Source: Terasakiella sp033100395 (GTDB lineage Bacteria; Pseudomonadota; Alphaproteobacteria; Rhodospirillales; Terasakiellaceae). Taken from it: a stretch of 64,000 nucleotides of DNA. Shown here one piece after another: positions 16,566 to 25,675 of the stretch. The notes under the pieces were generated by a model. It did no database searches. It was not told the origin of the DNA and saw only the letters and a program-made list of their open reading frames with translations. The stretch covers positions 124,001 through 188,000 of the forward strand of contig NZ_JAWLVJ010000002.1 in NCBI RefSeq assembly GCF_033100395.1. Direction: 5' to 3'. Made by a program: the position numbers and the translations under genes. Position 1 is the first letter of the stretch, and the number at the start of each line of letters is the position of its first letter.

Positions 16566-19076
16566 ATTCAGATTTATATTGCAATTAAAAGGTTATGTGT
16601 TGCGGCGCTGAAAATAACTACAAGTTTTGTTGGGCTGCCCGCTATTGTTATTCTATGTTTGTTTGTGATCGCTTTTGGTATGGCCAAATGGGCAGAACAA
16701 TCAGCCGAAGAAAATGTGCTTAAAACACTGGATGCCCCCCTCTTGAGCGCGGATCATAGCCTTAACTTTCTGATTGAAAGTCAGAAAGGAAATGTGGTGA
16801 CCTGGGCAGAACATCCTGAAATCATCCGCTTAACCCAAGAACTTCTGAAGGCAGATCGTAATAAGGAGGCATTGGTTGATCATCCCGCGCAAAAAGAAAC
16901 CTTTCAACTGCTGGCCCCGGTCCTGAACCGATATGATGACAATGGCTATTTCATTATATCCCCTGAATTGATCAGCCTCGCCTCATCGCACGAAAGTAAT
17001 GTGGTGTCACCGATCAATAACAAAGAAGGAAACTTCATCGGCTTTCTGGCTTTTCGTCTGGATGTCGACAAAATCTTTGATCTGGCGGTCGTCGGGGGTG
17101 ATATCGGGGAAACGGGCGAACTTTATGCCTTTAATCAAGATGGCCTGATGTTGAGTAAAAGCCGCTTTGTCAAGCAAATGCAAAAAACCAATGGCAAGTT
17201 TTTCTTACCTGATCTTTCCACGACCAGAATGGGCAAAAGCGCTACGGCTGGGCAGCGTGCCTTTGACCTTAAGGGGTATAATGATTATCGCGGCATAAAA
17301 GTTGTGGGCAGTTGGCTTTGGAATACGGATCTGGGCTTGGGACTGGCGATGGAAATTGATCTGGACGAAGCCTATGGTGGGCTCAATAAGACTTACACGA
17401 TCTTGTGGGTTGCAACCCTCGGGATCACTGGAACGGTGTTGGTCCTTGCCATTATTGCGGGGCGGCGCAGGTCGGAAAAAGAAGATTTTTTGAGAACGCT
17501 GGCAGCCAGTGAAAAGAAGATGCGTTCCATCCTCGAAAATACGACGGAAGGTTTCTGGCTGTTTGATTTGGCGGGAAAAATTCAAGAGGTCAATCCCGCC
17601 ATGTGTAATATGTTGGCTTCCTCACGTCATGAGCTGATTGGTCGGAATCTTTATGAGTTTTTGGATGAACAGGACCAAAATATCTTTCAAGATCCCGATT
17701 TAAATGCCGATGACAGTGGATCTTATGAATTGATGATCAAGTGCAAACGCGGCGAGAAAATCCCCTGTTTGTTTTCGGTTTCATCCCTATTTTCCGAAGA
17801 TGGCAAGAGAATCGGTGTTTATGCTCTTGTTGTAAATTTTTCTCGCCAGAAAGAGGTGGAAATTGAGCTCAAGAACGCAGTAGATGCGGCAAATCAGGCT
17901 AATTATGCCAAGACACAGTTTTTATCCTCCATGAGCCACGAACTGAGAACGCCGCTGAATGCCATTTTGGGATTTGCGCAATTGCTGGATATGCGTATTG
18001 AAGGGGAGAAAGACAGGAAGTCAGTCGATCAGATTTTGAATGGAGGTAAACATCTGCTGAGCTTGATTGATCAAATTCTGGATCTTGCCCGTATTGAACA
18101 GGGCAGTATGAGTTTCTCTTTTGAAGAAGTCTCCCCACAAGTGTTGATCGAGGATTGTGTGGCGACGATGCAGCCCATGGCCGATGAAATGGAGGTTGAA
18201 CTGAGTTTTCAGGGTGGGGTAAGCCAGGCGAAGATGTATACGGACTATCTGCGTATAAAACAGTGTCTGCTTAATCTGTTGTCCAATGCGATTAAATATA
18301 ATCTTCAGGGTGGACGGGTGATTGTTTCCTGTGAAGAGGTCAGTGAAAAATTCCTGCGCCTGTCGGTTAAAGATACCGGCTACGGGATTTCGAAAGAGAA
18401 ACTGAAACGTCTGTTCGTGCCGTTTGATCGGCTGGATTTTGAAGGGTCAAACATTGAAGGCACCGGGATTGGTCTGTCTTTAACAAAACATCTGATCGAA
18501 GATATGAAAGGAACGATCGCCGTTCATTCTCGTGAAGGTGAAGGTACTTATTTTTGGCTGGATGTGCCCTTGTTGGAAATGGAAGTCGATAACACGGAAT
18601 ATGTGAAACAGAATGAACCAGCCAAACTGGAAGCCTTTGATGTGGACGAGGCTGACCTTGGCAAATATCGCCTGTTGTATGTGGAAGATAACCCATCCAA
18701 TTTTTCGATCATGGAAATGATCATTGCTGAGTTGCCGATGATGCATATGATCAGCGTGCAATCGGCCGAAGATGCCTTAATCGTTTTATCCAATCATCGT
18801 TTTGATGTGGCGTTGTTTGACATTAATCTGCCCGGTATGAACGGGATCGAAGCTGTGCAGGAAATGCAGAAAGATGACAGATTGAAAGAAATTCCTGTTA
18901 TCGCCTTGAGCGCCAATGCACATCAGGATAACGTTAAGGCAGCCTTAAATGCAGGGTTTGACGCTTATCTGTTTAAACCCATTATCATTACGGATTTTTA
19001 CCGCACGCTTTCAGATGTGATGGGGGATAAGCTTGAAATTACCTGCAAACCCGCCCCCAAGTTTTACCGTTTTTAG
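16566..19076 (+). CDS. Hybrid sensor histidine kinase: Cache-like sensor, PAS, HisKA, HATPase, receiver
   Basis: An inner-membrane hybrid kinase. After an N-terminal membrane segment comes a periplasmic sensor of about 220 residues resembling a double Cache domain (VVSPINNKEGNFIGFLAF, GDIGETGELYAFNQDG), TM2 (TYTILWVATLGITGTVLVLAI), a PAS domain, the HisKA box MSHELRTPLNA, a HATPase domain (NLLSNAIKYN, GTGIGLSLT) and a C-terminal receiver (LLYVEDNPSN, phospho-Asp in DVALFDINLPGMNG). The start is uncertain. A TTG at 16659 would cut the first membrane segment in half. The frame is open back to 16566 with no ATG, GTG or usable TTG, and an AAGGGGGG SD at 16549-16556 stands 9 nt before an ATT at 16566; CTG at 16608 is another option. 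No partner regulator is adjacent. Confidence 0.85.
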   Translation: MQIYIAIKRLCVAALKITTSFVGLPAIVILCLFVIAFGMAKWAEQSAEENVLKTLDAPLLSADHSLNFLIESQKGNVVTWAEHPEIIRLTQELLKADRNKEALVDHPAQKETFQLLAPVLNRYDDNGYFIISPELISLASSHESNVVSPINNKEGNFIGFLAFRLDVDKIFDLAVVGGDIGETGELYAFNQDGLMLSKSRFVKQMQKTNGKFFLPDLSTTRMGKSATAGQRAFDLKGYNDYRGIKVVGSWLWNTDLGLGLAMEIDLDEAYGGLNKTYTILWVATLGITGTVLVLAIIAGRRRSEKEDFLRTLAASEKKMRSILENTTEGFWLFDLAGKIQEVNPAMCNMLASSRHELIGRNLYEFLDEQDQNIFQDPDLNADDSGSYELMIKCKRGEKIPCLFSVSSLFSEDGKRIGVYALVVNFSRQKEVEIELKNAVDAANQANYAKTQFLSSMSHELRTPLNAILGFAQLLDMRIEGEKDRKSVDQILNGGKHLLSLIDQILDLARIEQGSMSFSFEEVSPQVLIEDCVATMQPMADEMEVELSFQGGVSQAKMYTDYLRIKQCLLNLLSNAIKYNLQGGRVIVSCEEVSEKFLRLSVKDTGYGISKEKLKRLFVPFDRLDFEGSNIEGTGIGLSLTKHLIEDMKGTIAVHSREGEGTYFWLDVPLLEMEVDNTEYVKQNEPAKLEAFDVDEADLGKYRLLYVEDNPSNFSIMEMIIAELPMMHMISVQSAEDALIVLSNHRFDVALFDINLPGMNGIEAVQEMQKDDRLKEIPVIALSANAHQDNVKAALNAGFDAYLFKPIIITDFYRTLSDVMGDKLEITCKPAPKFYRF

Positions 19077-19090
19077 AAAAAGAGAAGGGT

Positions 19091-19477
19091 TTATTTTTTC
19101 TTCTTCTTTTTCTTGTCTTTATCTTTGTGCTTTTTGTCTTTGGATTTTTCTTTGCCGCCGCCAAAATCCACGAGCACGTCATTTTCGCTGACAAGCCATA
19201 CGTTTAACAGTGTCTGGCTGGCCTTTGCCCAATCTGGAACGGTGGCGTCCAAGGCATTTTCAACGTCGGTGATGTAGGATTTGCTGGGTGCGCGGTCATC
19301 TTCATTGGCGCGTTTTGCCAAGTTTTTCAGGCTTTCTTTTGCTGGGCCCGGGACCCAGGTGGCCAACCATTCTTTGCCTTCGGCGCGTTTACGTTCCATA
19401 TAACTGGCTTGCGCACTGGCATGGCGTTGGCGTTTTTGTTTAACGGTTGTTCTAGTCGGCTTAGTCGTATCAGTCAT
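19091..19477 (-). CDS. Hypothetical protein with lysine-rich tail
   Basis: A 128-residue protein that I do not recognise. The N-terminus is basic (Thr/Lys/Arg/Gln-rich), the middle holds a Trp-containing KEWLATWVPGPAKESLKNLA and a second helical part, and the last about 25 residues alternate Lys, Asp and His, ending in a run of seven lysines. Such a tail suggests binding to nucleic acid or acidic surfaces, but this is inference. It sits on the opposite strand between a hybrid kinase and prfC, with its own AGGGGAGG-like SD upstream. Confidence 0.6.
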   Translation of the reverse strand: MTDTTKPTRTTVKQKRQRHASAQASYMERKRAEGKEWLATWVPGPAKESLKNLAKRANEDDRAPSKSYITDVENALDATVPDWAKASQTLLNVWLVSENDVLVDFGGGKEKSKDKKHKDKDKKKKKKK

Positions 19478-19598
19478 GATTAAAAACCTCCCCTATATAT
19501 GAGAAGGGTAACAATTTGTGAGGTCCCCGTCAAAAAAAAGGGCTGGCGATTTTATGAAATTTGCCTATTGTCACCCAAAATTCACAAGGCTTTAGAGC

Positions 19599-21188
19599 AT
19601 GGCAGATTTACAGACAGAAATTCACAAACGCAGAACATTTGCGATCATCTCTCACCCGGATGCGGGTAAGACGACACTGACAGAGAAACTCTTGTTATTC
19701 GGGGGTGCCATTCAGATGGCCGGGGCCGTAAAGGCCAAAGGTGATCGTCGTCGCGCGCGTTCTGACTGGATGAAGGTGGAACAGGAACGCGGCATCTCGG
19801 TTGCATCATCGGTCATGACCTTTGATTATCTGGGAAAAACCTTTAACCTGTTGGATACTCCGGGCCACGAAGATTTCTCTGAAGATACCTACCGGACACT
19901 GACTGCGGTGGATTCTGCTGTCATGGTGCTGGATGCGGCCAAGGGTATTGAGAATCAGACCCGTAAACTGTTTGAAGTTTGTCGTCTGCGCGACGTGCCG
20001 ATCACGACGTTTGTTAACAAACTTGACCGTGAAGGGCGCGATCCGTTCGAAATCATTGATGAGGTTGAACAGGAACTGGCCCTTGATGTGGTGCCAGCCA
20101 GCTGGCCGATCGGTATGGGGCGCAATTTTTTGGGTTGTTATGACCTGTTCAATGACAAGCTGATCCTGGTTGAAAAGGGCAAGAACGACCAATTGTCCGA
20201 AGGGATTGAATGTCAGGGACTGGATGATCCAAAGCTGGATGAGCTTTTGCCGGAAGATGCGGTTGCAACTTTGCGTGAAGAAGTTGAAATGGCGCGTGGT
20301 CTTTGCCCGGAATTTGATTTGGAAAATTATCTCGCCGGACATTTGACACCTGTCTATTTTGGGTCTGCGATCAACACGTTTGGTGTGCGTGAATTGTTGG
20401 AAGGTTTGGCAACACATGCGCCTAAGCCACGCCCACAGGCAACAACCGAGCGTGAAATTGATCCGGAAGAGAAAAAAGTCACAGGTTTCGTCTTTAAGAT
20501 CCAGGCCAATATGGACCCGAAACACCGTGACCGTATTGCTTTTGTGCGGCTATGTTCCGGTCACTTTAAACGTGGCATGAAACTGAAGCATGTTCGATCC
20601 AATAAGCAAATCAACATGCATAACCCGACGCTGTTTTTGGCACAGGATCGTGAAGTTGCCGAAGAAGCTTTTGCCGGAGATATTATCGGTTTGCCGAACC
20701 ACGGTAACCTGCGGATTGGTGATACGCTGACTGAAGGCGAAATGTTTAACGTCACCGGTATTCCAAGCTTTGCCCCTGAAATTTTACAAAAAGCCCGTCC
20801 GGATGATCCGATGAAAGCGAAACATCTGGGGCGTGCGTTACAACAGATTGCCGAAGAAGGTGCGGCACGTGTCTTTAAACCATTGATTGGGTCTGACTGG
20901 ATTGTTGGTGTTGTCGGGGTGCTTCAATTTGAAGTTCTGGCGGACCGTATCCGCACGGAATACAATATCCCGGTACATTTTGAAGCTACACAGCTTTATA
21001 CGGCACGTTGGGTCACCTGTGACGATTCGTTGAAATTGAAGAAGTTTCTGGATGAAAATCGCGGTTCCATCGGGGATGATCATGACCAGGAACCTGTCTT
21101 TTTGGCGCGCAATGCCTGGCATTTGGATAAGGCGATGGAAGATTATCCTGACCTGTCATTCCACAAGACCAAAGAACAGGTGACCTAG
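19599..21188 (+). CDS. prfC: Peptide chain release factor 3
   Basis: Translational GTPase that recycles class-I release factors from the ribosome. The 529-residue protein has the G1 loop SHPDAGKTTLTEKLL, the switch region ERGISVASSVM, G3 DTPGHEDFSEDTYR and G4 NKLDRE, and the RF3-specific ARSDWMKVE segment that separates it from EF-G. The length matches the family. It stands alone with no operon partner; the following 161 bp hold only a weak hairpin (GGACCT/AGGTCC, 21194-21213). Confidence 0.97.
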   Translation: MADLQTEIHKRRTFAIISHPDAGKTTLTEKLLLFGGAIQMAGAVKAKGDRRRARSDWMKVEQERGISVASSVMTFDYLGKTFNLLDTPGHEDFSEDTYRTLTAVDSAVMVLDAAKGIENQTRKLFEVCRLRDVPITTFVNKLDREGRDPFEIIDEVEQELALDVVPASWPIGMGRNFLGCYDLFNDKLILVEKGKNDQLSEGIECQGLDDPKLDELLPEDAVATLREEVEMARGLCPEFDLENYLAGHLTPVYFGSAINTFGVRELLEGLATHAPKPRPQATTEREIDPEEKKVTGFVFKIQANMDPKHRDRIAFVRLCSGHFKRGMKLKHVRSNKQINMHNPTLFLAQDREVAEEAFAGDIIGLPNHGNLRIGDTLTEGEMFNVTGIPSFAPEILQKARPDDPMKAKHLGRALQQIAEEGAARVFKPLIGSDWIVGVVGVLQFEVLADRIRTEYNIPVHFEATQLYTARWVTCDDSLKLKKFLDENRGSIGDDHDQEPVFLARNAWHLDKAMEDYPDLSFHKTKEQVT

Positions 21189-21349
21189 GGTCTGGACCTA
21201 CTAATTCAGGTCCTGACTCTAAGCCCTATTTTTTATCCGGGTGTAAGTAAGATTACGGAAGGACGCGAATTTGATCACGCAACCGTTGCGTCCCTTCCTG
21301 AAAACGCGTAACGTTGGATAACGTAGTCACAGTAATGGGATAGAGTTGG

Positions 21350-23209
21350 GTGTCGCTGTTATCTGGTAGAGGAAATTCAATTGGTGGGAAGTTGCGTCTT
21401 GCATTGATGCCGCCCTTTGTTTTTGCTGCCCTTTTTATGGCCGGATTATTTTCGTTTCTGACTTATACGGATCTGGAAGCGGAACTTGAAAACAAACAGA
21501 CGACGCTGGCTGATATTTATGCCACCGCCCTTTCCGATGCCGTCTGGAACCTAGACCAATCAGGCGCCGAAGCGATCCTTGCAGCCCTGAGCCTGGACCC
21601 CGATGTGGCAGGCGCTGTGGTGAAAGAACAATTCTCCGGCATTTTGGCGACTGTGGGCAGTTCGCTGCCGGAAAATACTGAAACAGATTTGCTGGTTACA
21701 CGTGCCATTCGCAGTGATGCAGATGTGGGCGGGGAGACCATTGGCGAAGTGGCGATCTTGTTCCATAAAGAACGTCTGGAAGTTCTGCTGCAGGACTCCG
21801 TTATTCAAATCTCCGGTCTGTTGCTTTTGTTGATGCTGGTATTGAGTGTCAGTGTAACAGGTGCGATCCGTCGCTTTGTGTCCGAACCGCTGGAAACGTT
21901 GCTGCGTGGTATTCAGCGAACCGAAGAAAAGCACAGCCGCGATCCCATCGGTTGGGAATCTGATGATGAATTTGGCATTGTGATTGATGCCTATAACGGC
22001 ATGATCCAACGCCTGAGTGATGAAGAAGAAGCTCTGATCCAGGCGAAGAATACGGCGGAAAAAGCCAACAAGGCCAAGTCCGCTTTTCTTGCCACTATGT
22101 CTCACGAATTGCGCACACCGCTAAACGGGATCACCGGGATGGCCCAGTTGATGGAAGATACCGGACTGGATGACCGTCAACGCAATTATCTGCATAGTTT
22201 ACGCAGTTCCGGCGAAGTGCTGCTGTCACTCGTGAATGACATCCTCGACTTTTCAAAGATTGAGGCGGGCGCGCTGGAAATCGACCATCATTCATTCTGT
22301 CTTTATCGCTCCATCCAGACCGTTGAACAACTGATCCGCCCACAGGCGCGCGGCAAAGGCATTCAGACGGTGGTGAATATTGATCTCAGCCCGGAAGATT
22401 ATTTTTGGGGCGATGGGTCAAAGCTGACCCAGGTTTTGACCAATCTGGCGGGTAATGCGGTCAAGTTTACCGATGATGGCGAAGTTAATATTGGGGTGTC
22501 GGTTCTGGAAGATACGGCTGATGATGCGCTGTTGCGTTTTGTCGTCAGCGACACCGGGATCGGCATCCCGAAAGAACAGGTGGAAAATCTGTTTAATGCC
22601 TTCACCCAGGTTGATACATCCATTTCACGCCGTTTTGGCGGCACGGGCCTTGGGCTTGCCATATCTTCCGGTTTGGTGGAAACCATGGGCGGAGACCGCA
22701 TTTTTGTAGAAAGTGAAGTCGGCGTGGGCACCAGTTTCTATTTTGAACTGCGTCTGCCCAAAGCCAAGGCACCAGCCCATATCTGCGCACCTGTCAAACA
22801 GGGTGAAACCGGACGCGAGCTTGCCATTCTGGTGGTGGAAGATAACAAGATCAACCGCACCGTTGCCAAAGGCCTGCTGGAAAAAATGGGCCATGTGGTC
22901 TCTTTGGCCAATGACGGGCAGGAAGGGGTCGATGCTATGATAGAGGCGGATTTCGACCTCATCCTCATGGATATCCATATGCCGCGTCTGAACGGTCTGG
23001 AAGCCACCCGTAAAATCCGTAGCCTGAAAGACAAGGACAAGGCCAATGTGCCGATCCTGGCTCTGACTGCGGATGTGATGCAGGATAGCATTGAAGAATA
23101 TTCCAAGCATGGGATGCAGGGCTACGTCGCCAAACCCGTGCGCCGCGAAGCCCTGTTGGATGCGCTTGCTCCTTACGCCATGAACGGCGATGTCGGGTCT
23201 TACATCTAA
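21350..23209 (+). CDS. Hybrid sensor histidine kinase with HAMP and receiver domains
   Basis: A 619-residue inner-membrane hybrid kinase. TM1 is near residues 20-40, a short periplasmic domain of about 105 residues follows (LADIYATALSDAVWNLDQ, similar to small sensor domains of other kinases), TM2 near 148-170 (LLLLLMLVLSVSVTG), a HAMP linker, the HisKA box TMSHELRTPLNG with His near residue 251, HATPase motifs NLAGNAVKFT, DTGIGIPKE and GGTGLGLAI, and a C-terminal receiver (LVVEDNKINR; phospho-Asp in LILMDIHMP). It starts at a GTG. It is convergent with the caspase-like gene, 24 bp away. The signal is unknown. Confidence 0.87.
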   Translation: MSLLSGRGNSIGGKLRLALMPPFVFAALFMAGLFSFLTYTDLEAELENKQTTLADIYATALSDAVWNLDQSGAEAILAALSLDPDVAGAVVKEQFSGILATVGSSLPENTETDLLVTRAIRSDADVGGETIGEVAILFHKERLEVLLQDSVIQISGLLLLLMLVLSVSVTGAIRRFVSEPLETLLRGIQRTEEKHSRDPIGWESDDEFGIVIDAYNGMIQRLSDEEEALIQAKNTAEKANKAKSAFLATMSHELRTPLNGITGMAQLMEDTGLDDRQRNYLHSLRSSGEVLLSLVNDILDFSKIEAGALEIDHHSFCLYRSIQTVEQLIRPQARGKGIQTVVNIDLSPEDYFWGDGSKLTQVLTNLAGNAVKFTDDGEVNIGVSVLEDTADDALLRFVVSDTGIGIPKEQVENLFNAFTQVDTSISRRFGGTGLGLAISSGLVETMGGDRIFVESEVGVGTSFYFELRLPKAKAPAHICAPVKQGETGRELAILVVEDNKINRTVAKGLLEKMGHVVSLANDGQEGVDAMIEADFDLILMDIHMPRLNGLEATRKIRSLKDKDKANVPILALTADVMQDSIEEYSKHGMQGYVAKPVRREALLDALAPYAMNGDVGSYI

Positions 23210-23233
23210 AATCTAACCAGTTTTTAAGTCAAC

Positions 23234-25051
23234 TTACCGTCTGTGATGAGGCGGTGGGGGTGGTGGTCTGCGATCATAGCGTCCGGGTGGCGGTGGTGGT
23301 GTCGAGCGCTGATAGGTCGTGCTTGGGCCGCTGTAGGCCTGACGCGGCGTTGGACAAAGGGATTGCAACTTGTTGGCATTCAGGATAAAGCGGCGGCGGT
23401 CTTTTTTCTCTTTAAAGGCATAGGGACCATATTGATAAAGGGTCACTTTTTCAACCACATCACCCTGGGGGTCACGGGCGCGCAGGGTCTGTTTTTTACG
23501 GTTCAATTCTCGCCAGAAAGAGGCACGAACCTGATGGTCGTGAATATCAATCCGCTTGCTGCGCGGGACCTTGTGTTCAAGGGAGATGGAGGCGGCGATA
23601 CTGCACTGGTTGGCATCAATGCGGATCCAGTTGTAATTAAAACTGGTGCGCCCCTTGGTATCTTTGTAATTATTGATGAAGCTTTGACGTGCAAGAATGG
23701 CTCCCATGGATTTCAGGGTGTTTTCAATTTTGGTATAGGGATCACTTGCCTTAAAGGTTTTATCTGTGCCACGTCCAATAAGCACGCCGCCTGTATCGTC
23801 ATTTGATGATCTGACGGGCGGGGTGGGCAGTACGTCATTGTCGCCAAGCTGGGTGCGTTCTTCCAGCTTTTCAAGCCGGGCTTTCAATTCGCGGATGGCG
23901 CGGTTTTCTTCTTCGGTGGCAATTTCTTTTTCTTCACCCAACAGATCGGCAAAGACGTAGCCGACGATCTCGTTCCCTTTTTCAATGGCATACCAGGGAC
24001 GGTCCGTGACTTTGGCGGCCACATGGATGGGCTCACCTTTGGGCAGCATATCAACTTTGGCAGATCGCACGGTGGGAAGTGCGCGCACATTTGCGTTTTT
24101 AACTGCAAACATGTTTTCTTCCACTGGGGTTAAGGGGTAATCATCTGTGTTAATGTTAACCGTTGGCGTATCGATTTTTGCCCGGGTGGGGAAACTACCG
24201 TCAATGGCTTTTGCCAATACCTGTTCGGTATCGCCAATCACGGTGGGGATTTGATCCCGGTTATAGGTTCTGCGCGCTTTATAGCGCATTTCTTCCTGCA
24301 GGAATGTACTTACTTCAGCCAGATTGACCTGCCCGTTTTCATCCTTGTCCGCTTCCCCATAAAGGGCGCGCAAGAGATATGCGGTAAATAGCCCATGTTT
24401 GCTTTCTTCATCCCAGCTGGCAAGCTGATCTTTCGACGCTGCGGTCAGCACCGTCAGGCCACTGTCTTCTTTGACATGGGTTTTACTGGGCAGGATTTGG
24501 GCACCGGATGCGCGGGTGATCAGGGTGCCACCATGGCTTTGGCCGCTAAAGCAGGCATCCAGAAAGACGGTGACGGATTTGGCTTCAACGCGCGCGAGGT
24601 TCTGATAAAGCGTATCGATGGGATAGCCGTTGATATCGGCTGTTTCAATATCGGCATCGACGGGCAGCAGGTAGCTTTTGTCGTCATAGCGACCGGGCAG
24701 CCCATGGCCGGAATAAAAGACATAAAGGTTGGACACATTGGGTTTGACATACTGGAACGCCTTGCCCCGGTGATTGCCTTTGCGTCCGAAGGCAGACTGC
24801 ATCTTGGCCTGGGTGGCATTTTCCAGATAGATGATGTTTTCATCGCGGATGTTGAGCACATCTTTGGCATAATTTTTCATGGCTCTGGCATCGTTTAATG
24901 CAAAGCTGACTTCAGGAATATCCTGATCGTCATAGACTTTATTGCCAATGATAATGGCAACATCATCATTTTTGGCCCATGCGCTTTGAGCCGTGCCAAA
25001 CGCACTGGCCCAAAGAAGCGACCCTGTTATGAGAAGATGCAATGTCTTCAT
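23234..25051 (-). CDS. Secreted caspase-like (C14) protease with EF-hand loop, SH3-like domain and Pro/His/Arg tail
   Basis: A 605-residue exported protein. Residues 1-26 are a signal peptide (cleavage after QSAWA). Residues 30-285 form a caspase/metacaspase fold with the His-Cys pair His116 in FYSGHGLPG and Cys167 in LDACFSGQ. Inside this domain a canonical EF-hand loop, DKDENGQVNLAE at 235-246, has acidic/polar residues at positions 1, 3, 5 and 12, so activity may depend on calcium, as in some metacaspases. Residues 315-370 look like a bacterial SH3 domain (NVRALPTVRS to VGYVFADLL). A short coiled coil and an unrecognised domain of about 150 residues follow, and the protein ends in a Pro-rich tail, RRPPPPPPHHRR, which resembles the tail of the lytic transglycosylase at 26968-27777. 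It is 45 bp after the glycine-zipper gene and probably co-transcribed with it. Substrates are unknown. Confidence 0.85.
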   Translation of the reverse strand: MKTLHLLITGSLLWASAFGTAQSAWAKNDDVAIIIGNKVYDDQDIPEVSFALNDARAMKNYAKDVLNIRDENIIYLENATQAKMQSAFGRKGNHRGKAFQYVKPNVSNLYVFYSGHGLPGRYDDKSYLLPVDADIETADINGYPIDTLYQNLARVEAKSVTVFLDACFSGQSHGGTLITRASGAQILPSKTHVKEDSGLTVLTAASKDQLASWDEESKHGLFTAYLLRALYGEADKDENGQVNLAEVSTFLQEEMRYKARRTYNRDQIPTVIGDTEQVLAKAIDGSFPTRAKIDTPTVNINTDDYPLTPVEENMFAVKNANVRALPTVRSAKVDMLPKGEPIHVAAKVTDRPWYAIEKGNEIVGYVFADLLGEEKEIATEEENRAIRELKARLEKLEERTQLGDNDVLPTPPVRSSNDDTGGVLIGRGTDKTFKASDPYTKIENTLKSMGAILARQSFINNYKDTKGRTSFNYNWIRIDANQCSIAASISLEHKVPRSKRIDIHDHQVRASFWRELNRKKQTLRARDPQGDVVEKVTLYQYGPYAFKEKKDRRRFILNANKLQSLCPTPRQAYSGPSTTYQRSTPPPPPGRYDRRPPPPPPHHRR

Positions 25052-25096
25052 GATCTGTCCAAACTTTTTTTCGTCTTCTCTTTATAAAATATAGTC

Positions 25097-25513
25097 TTAG
25101 TCGTACCAATGGCAACGTTTACCTTTTTTGTTACAAACCAGGACTTCGCCGTCGTAAGCCGCAACCCGTTTCCATTTTTTATAGGGGCGCTTTTTAGCGT
25201 GTTTTACTTTATCACGGCGTGGCGGGTCACGATAGACCACGCGCTCGCGTTCAATCACACGGGTTTTGGGACGAATGTATTCATCATCGTCAGAGGCAAT
25301 TTCACGCCCGATTACGGCCCCAAATATGGTCCCGGCAGCGGTGGCAACGATCCGGCCCTTGCCTTTACCCAGTGTTGAGCCCAAAAGCCCACCGCCGACA
25401 GCACCGATAATAGTGCCGATGGTTTCATCATCTGCGGCTTGTGCGGTCTGATTTGGGGTGGCTGACAGGATCAAAGCCCCTGCAACGGTCAAACTCATCA
25501 TAAAGCGTTTCAT
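25097..25513 (-). CDS. Glycine-zipper outer-membrane-type protein (17-kDa-antigen-like)
   Basis: A 138-residue exported protein. A signal peptide of about 26 residues (to TAQA) is followed by a glycine zipper, TIIGAVGGGLLGSTLGKGKG then AAGTIFGAVIGREIA, characteristic of the 17-kDa surface antigen / glycine-zipper 2TM families that insert in or bridge the outer membrane. The C-terminal half is strongly basic with Tyr-Arg-Pro-rich sequence and ends in CNKKGKRCHWYD. An ATG at 25522 is possible, but ATG at 25513 has AAGGA at a proper distance. It is first in a two-gene unit with the caspase-like gene and is divergent from the operon starting at 25676. Confidence 0.75.
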   Translation of the reverse strand: MKRFMMSLTVAGALILSATPNQTAQAADDETIGTIIGAVGGGLLGSTLGKGKGRIVATAAGTIFGAVIGREIASDDDEYIRPKTRVIERERVVYRDPPRRDKVKHAKKRPYKKWKRVAAYDGEVLVCNKKGKRCHWYD

Positions 25514-25554
25514 CGAACTCATCCTTTTTACAGTTCATCGAATTCATGGGTTGG

Positions 25555-25585
25555 CTATGCAGAGGACAGAGGTGCTTTTTTACAA
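25555..25585 (-). promoter_or_regulatory. Shared promoter-like element, copy C (glycine-zipper/caspase unit)
   Basis: Read on the minus strand, TTGTAA (25585-25580), 17 nt, then CTGCATAG (25562-25555), with CTCTG in the spacer. It matches copies A (25606) and B (31012) in both boxes, spacing and the A-tract after the first box. It is 42 bp upstream of the start at 25513. Confidence 0.6.
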
Positions 25586-25605
25586 ATACAGAAAAAAAAT
25601 TATTT

Positions 25606-25636
25606 TTGAAAAAAACAGTCTCTGAGCTCTCCATAA
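25606..25636 (+). promoter_or_regulatory. Shared promoter-like element, copy A (first plus-strand envelope operon)
   Basis: TTGAAA (25606-25611), an A-tract, CTCTG in the spacer, and CTCCATAA (25629-25636), 17 nt between boxes. The CCATAA box is unlike a housekeeping TATAAT and closer to a heat-shock-type -10. It is 40 bp before the ATG at 25676. Confidence 0.6.
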
Positions 25637-25675
25637 CTTTGCCCAGATGCAGGAACAAGCAGAAAGGTTCGAAAA

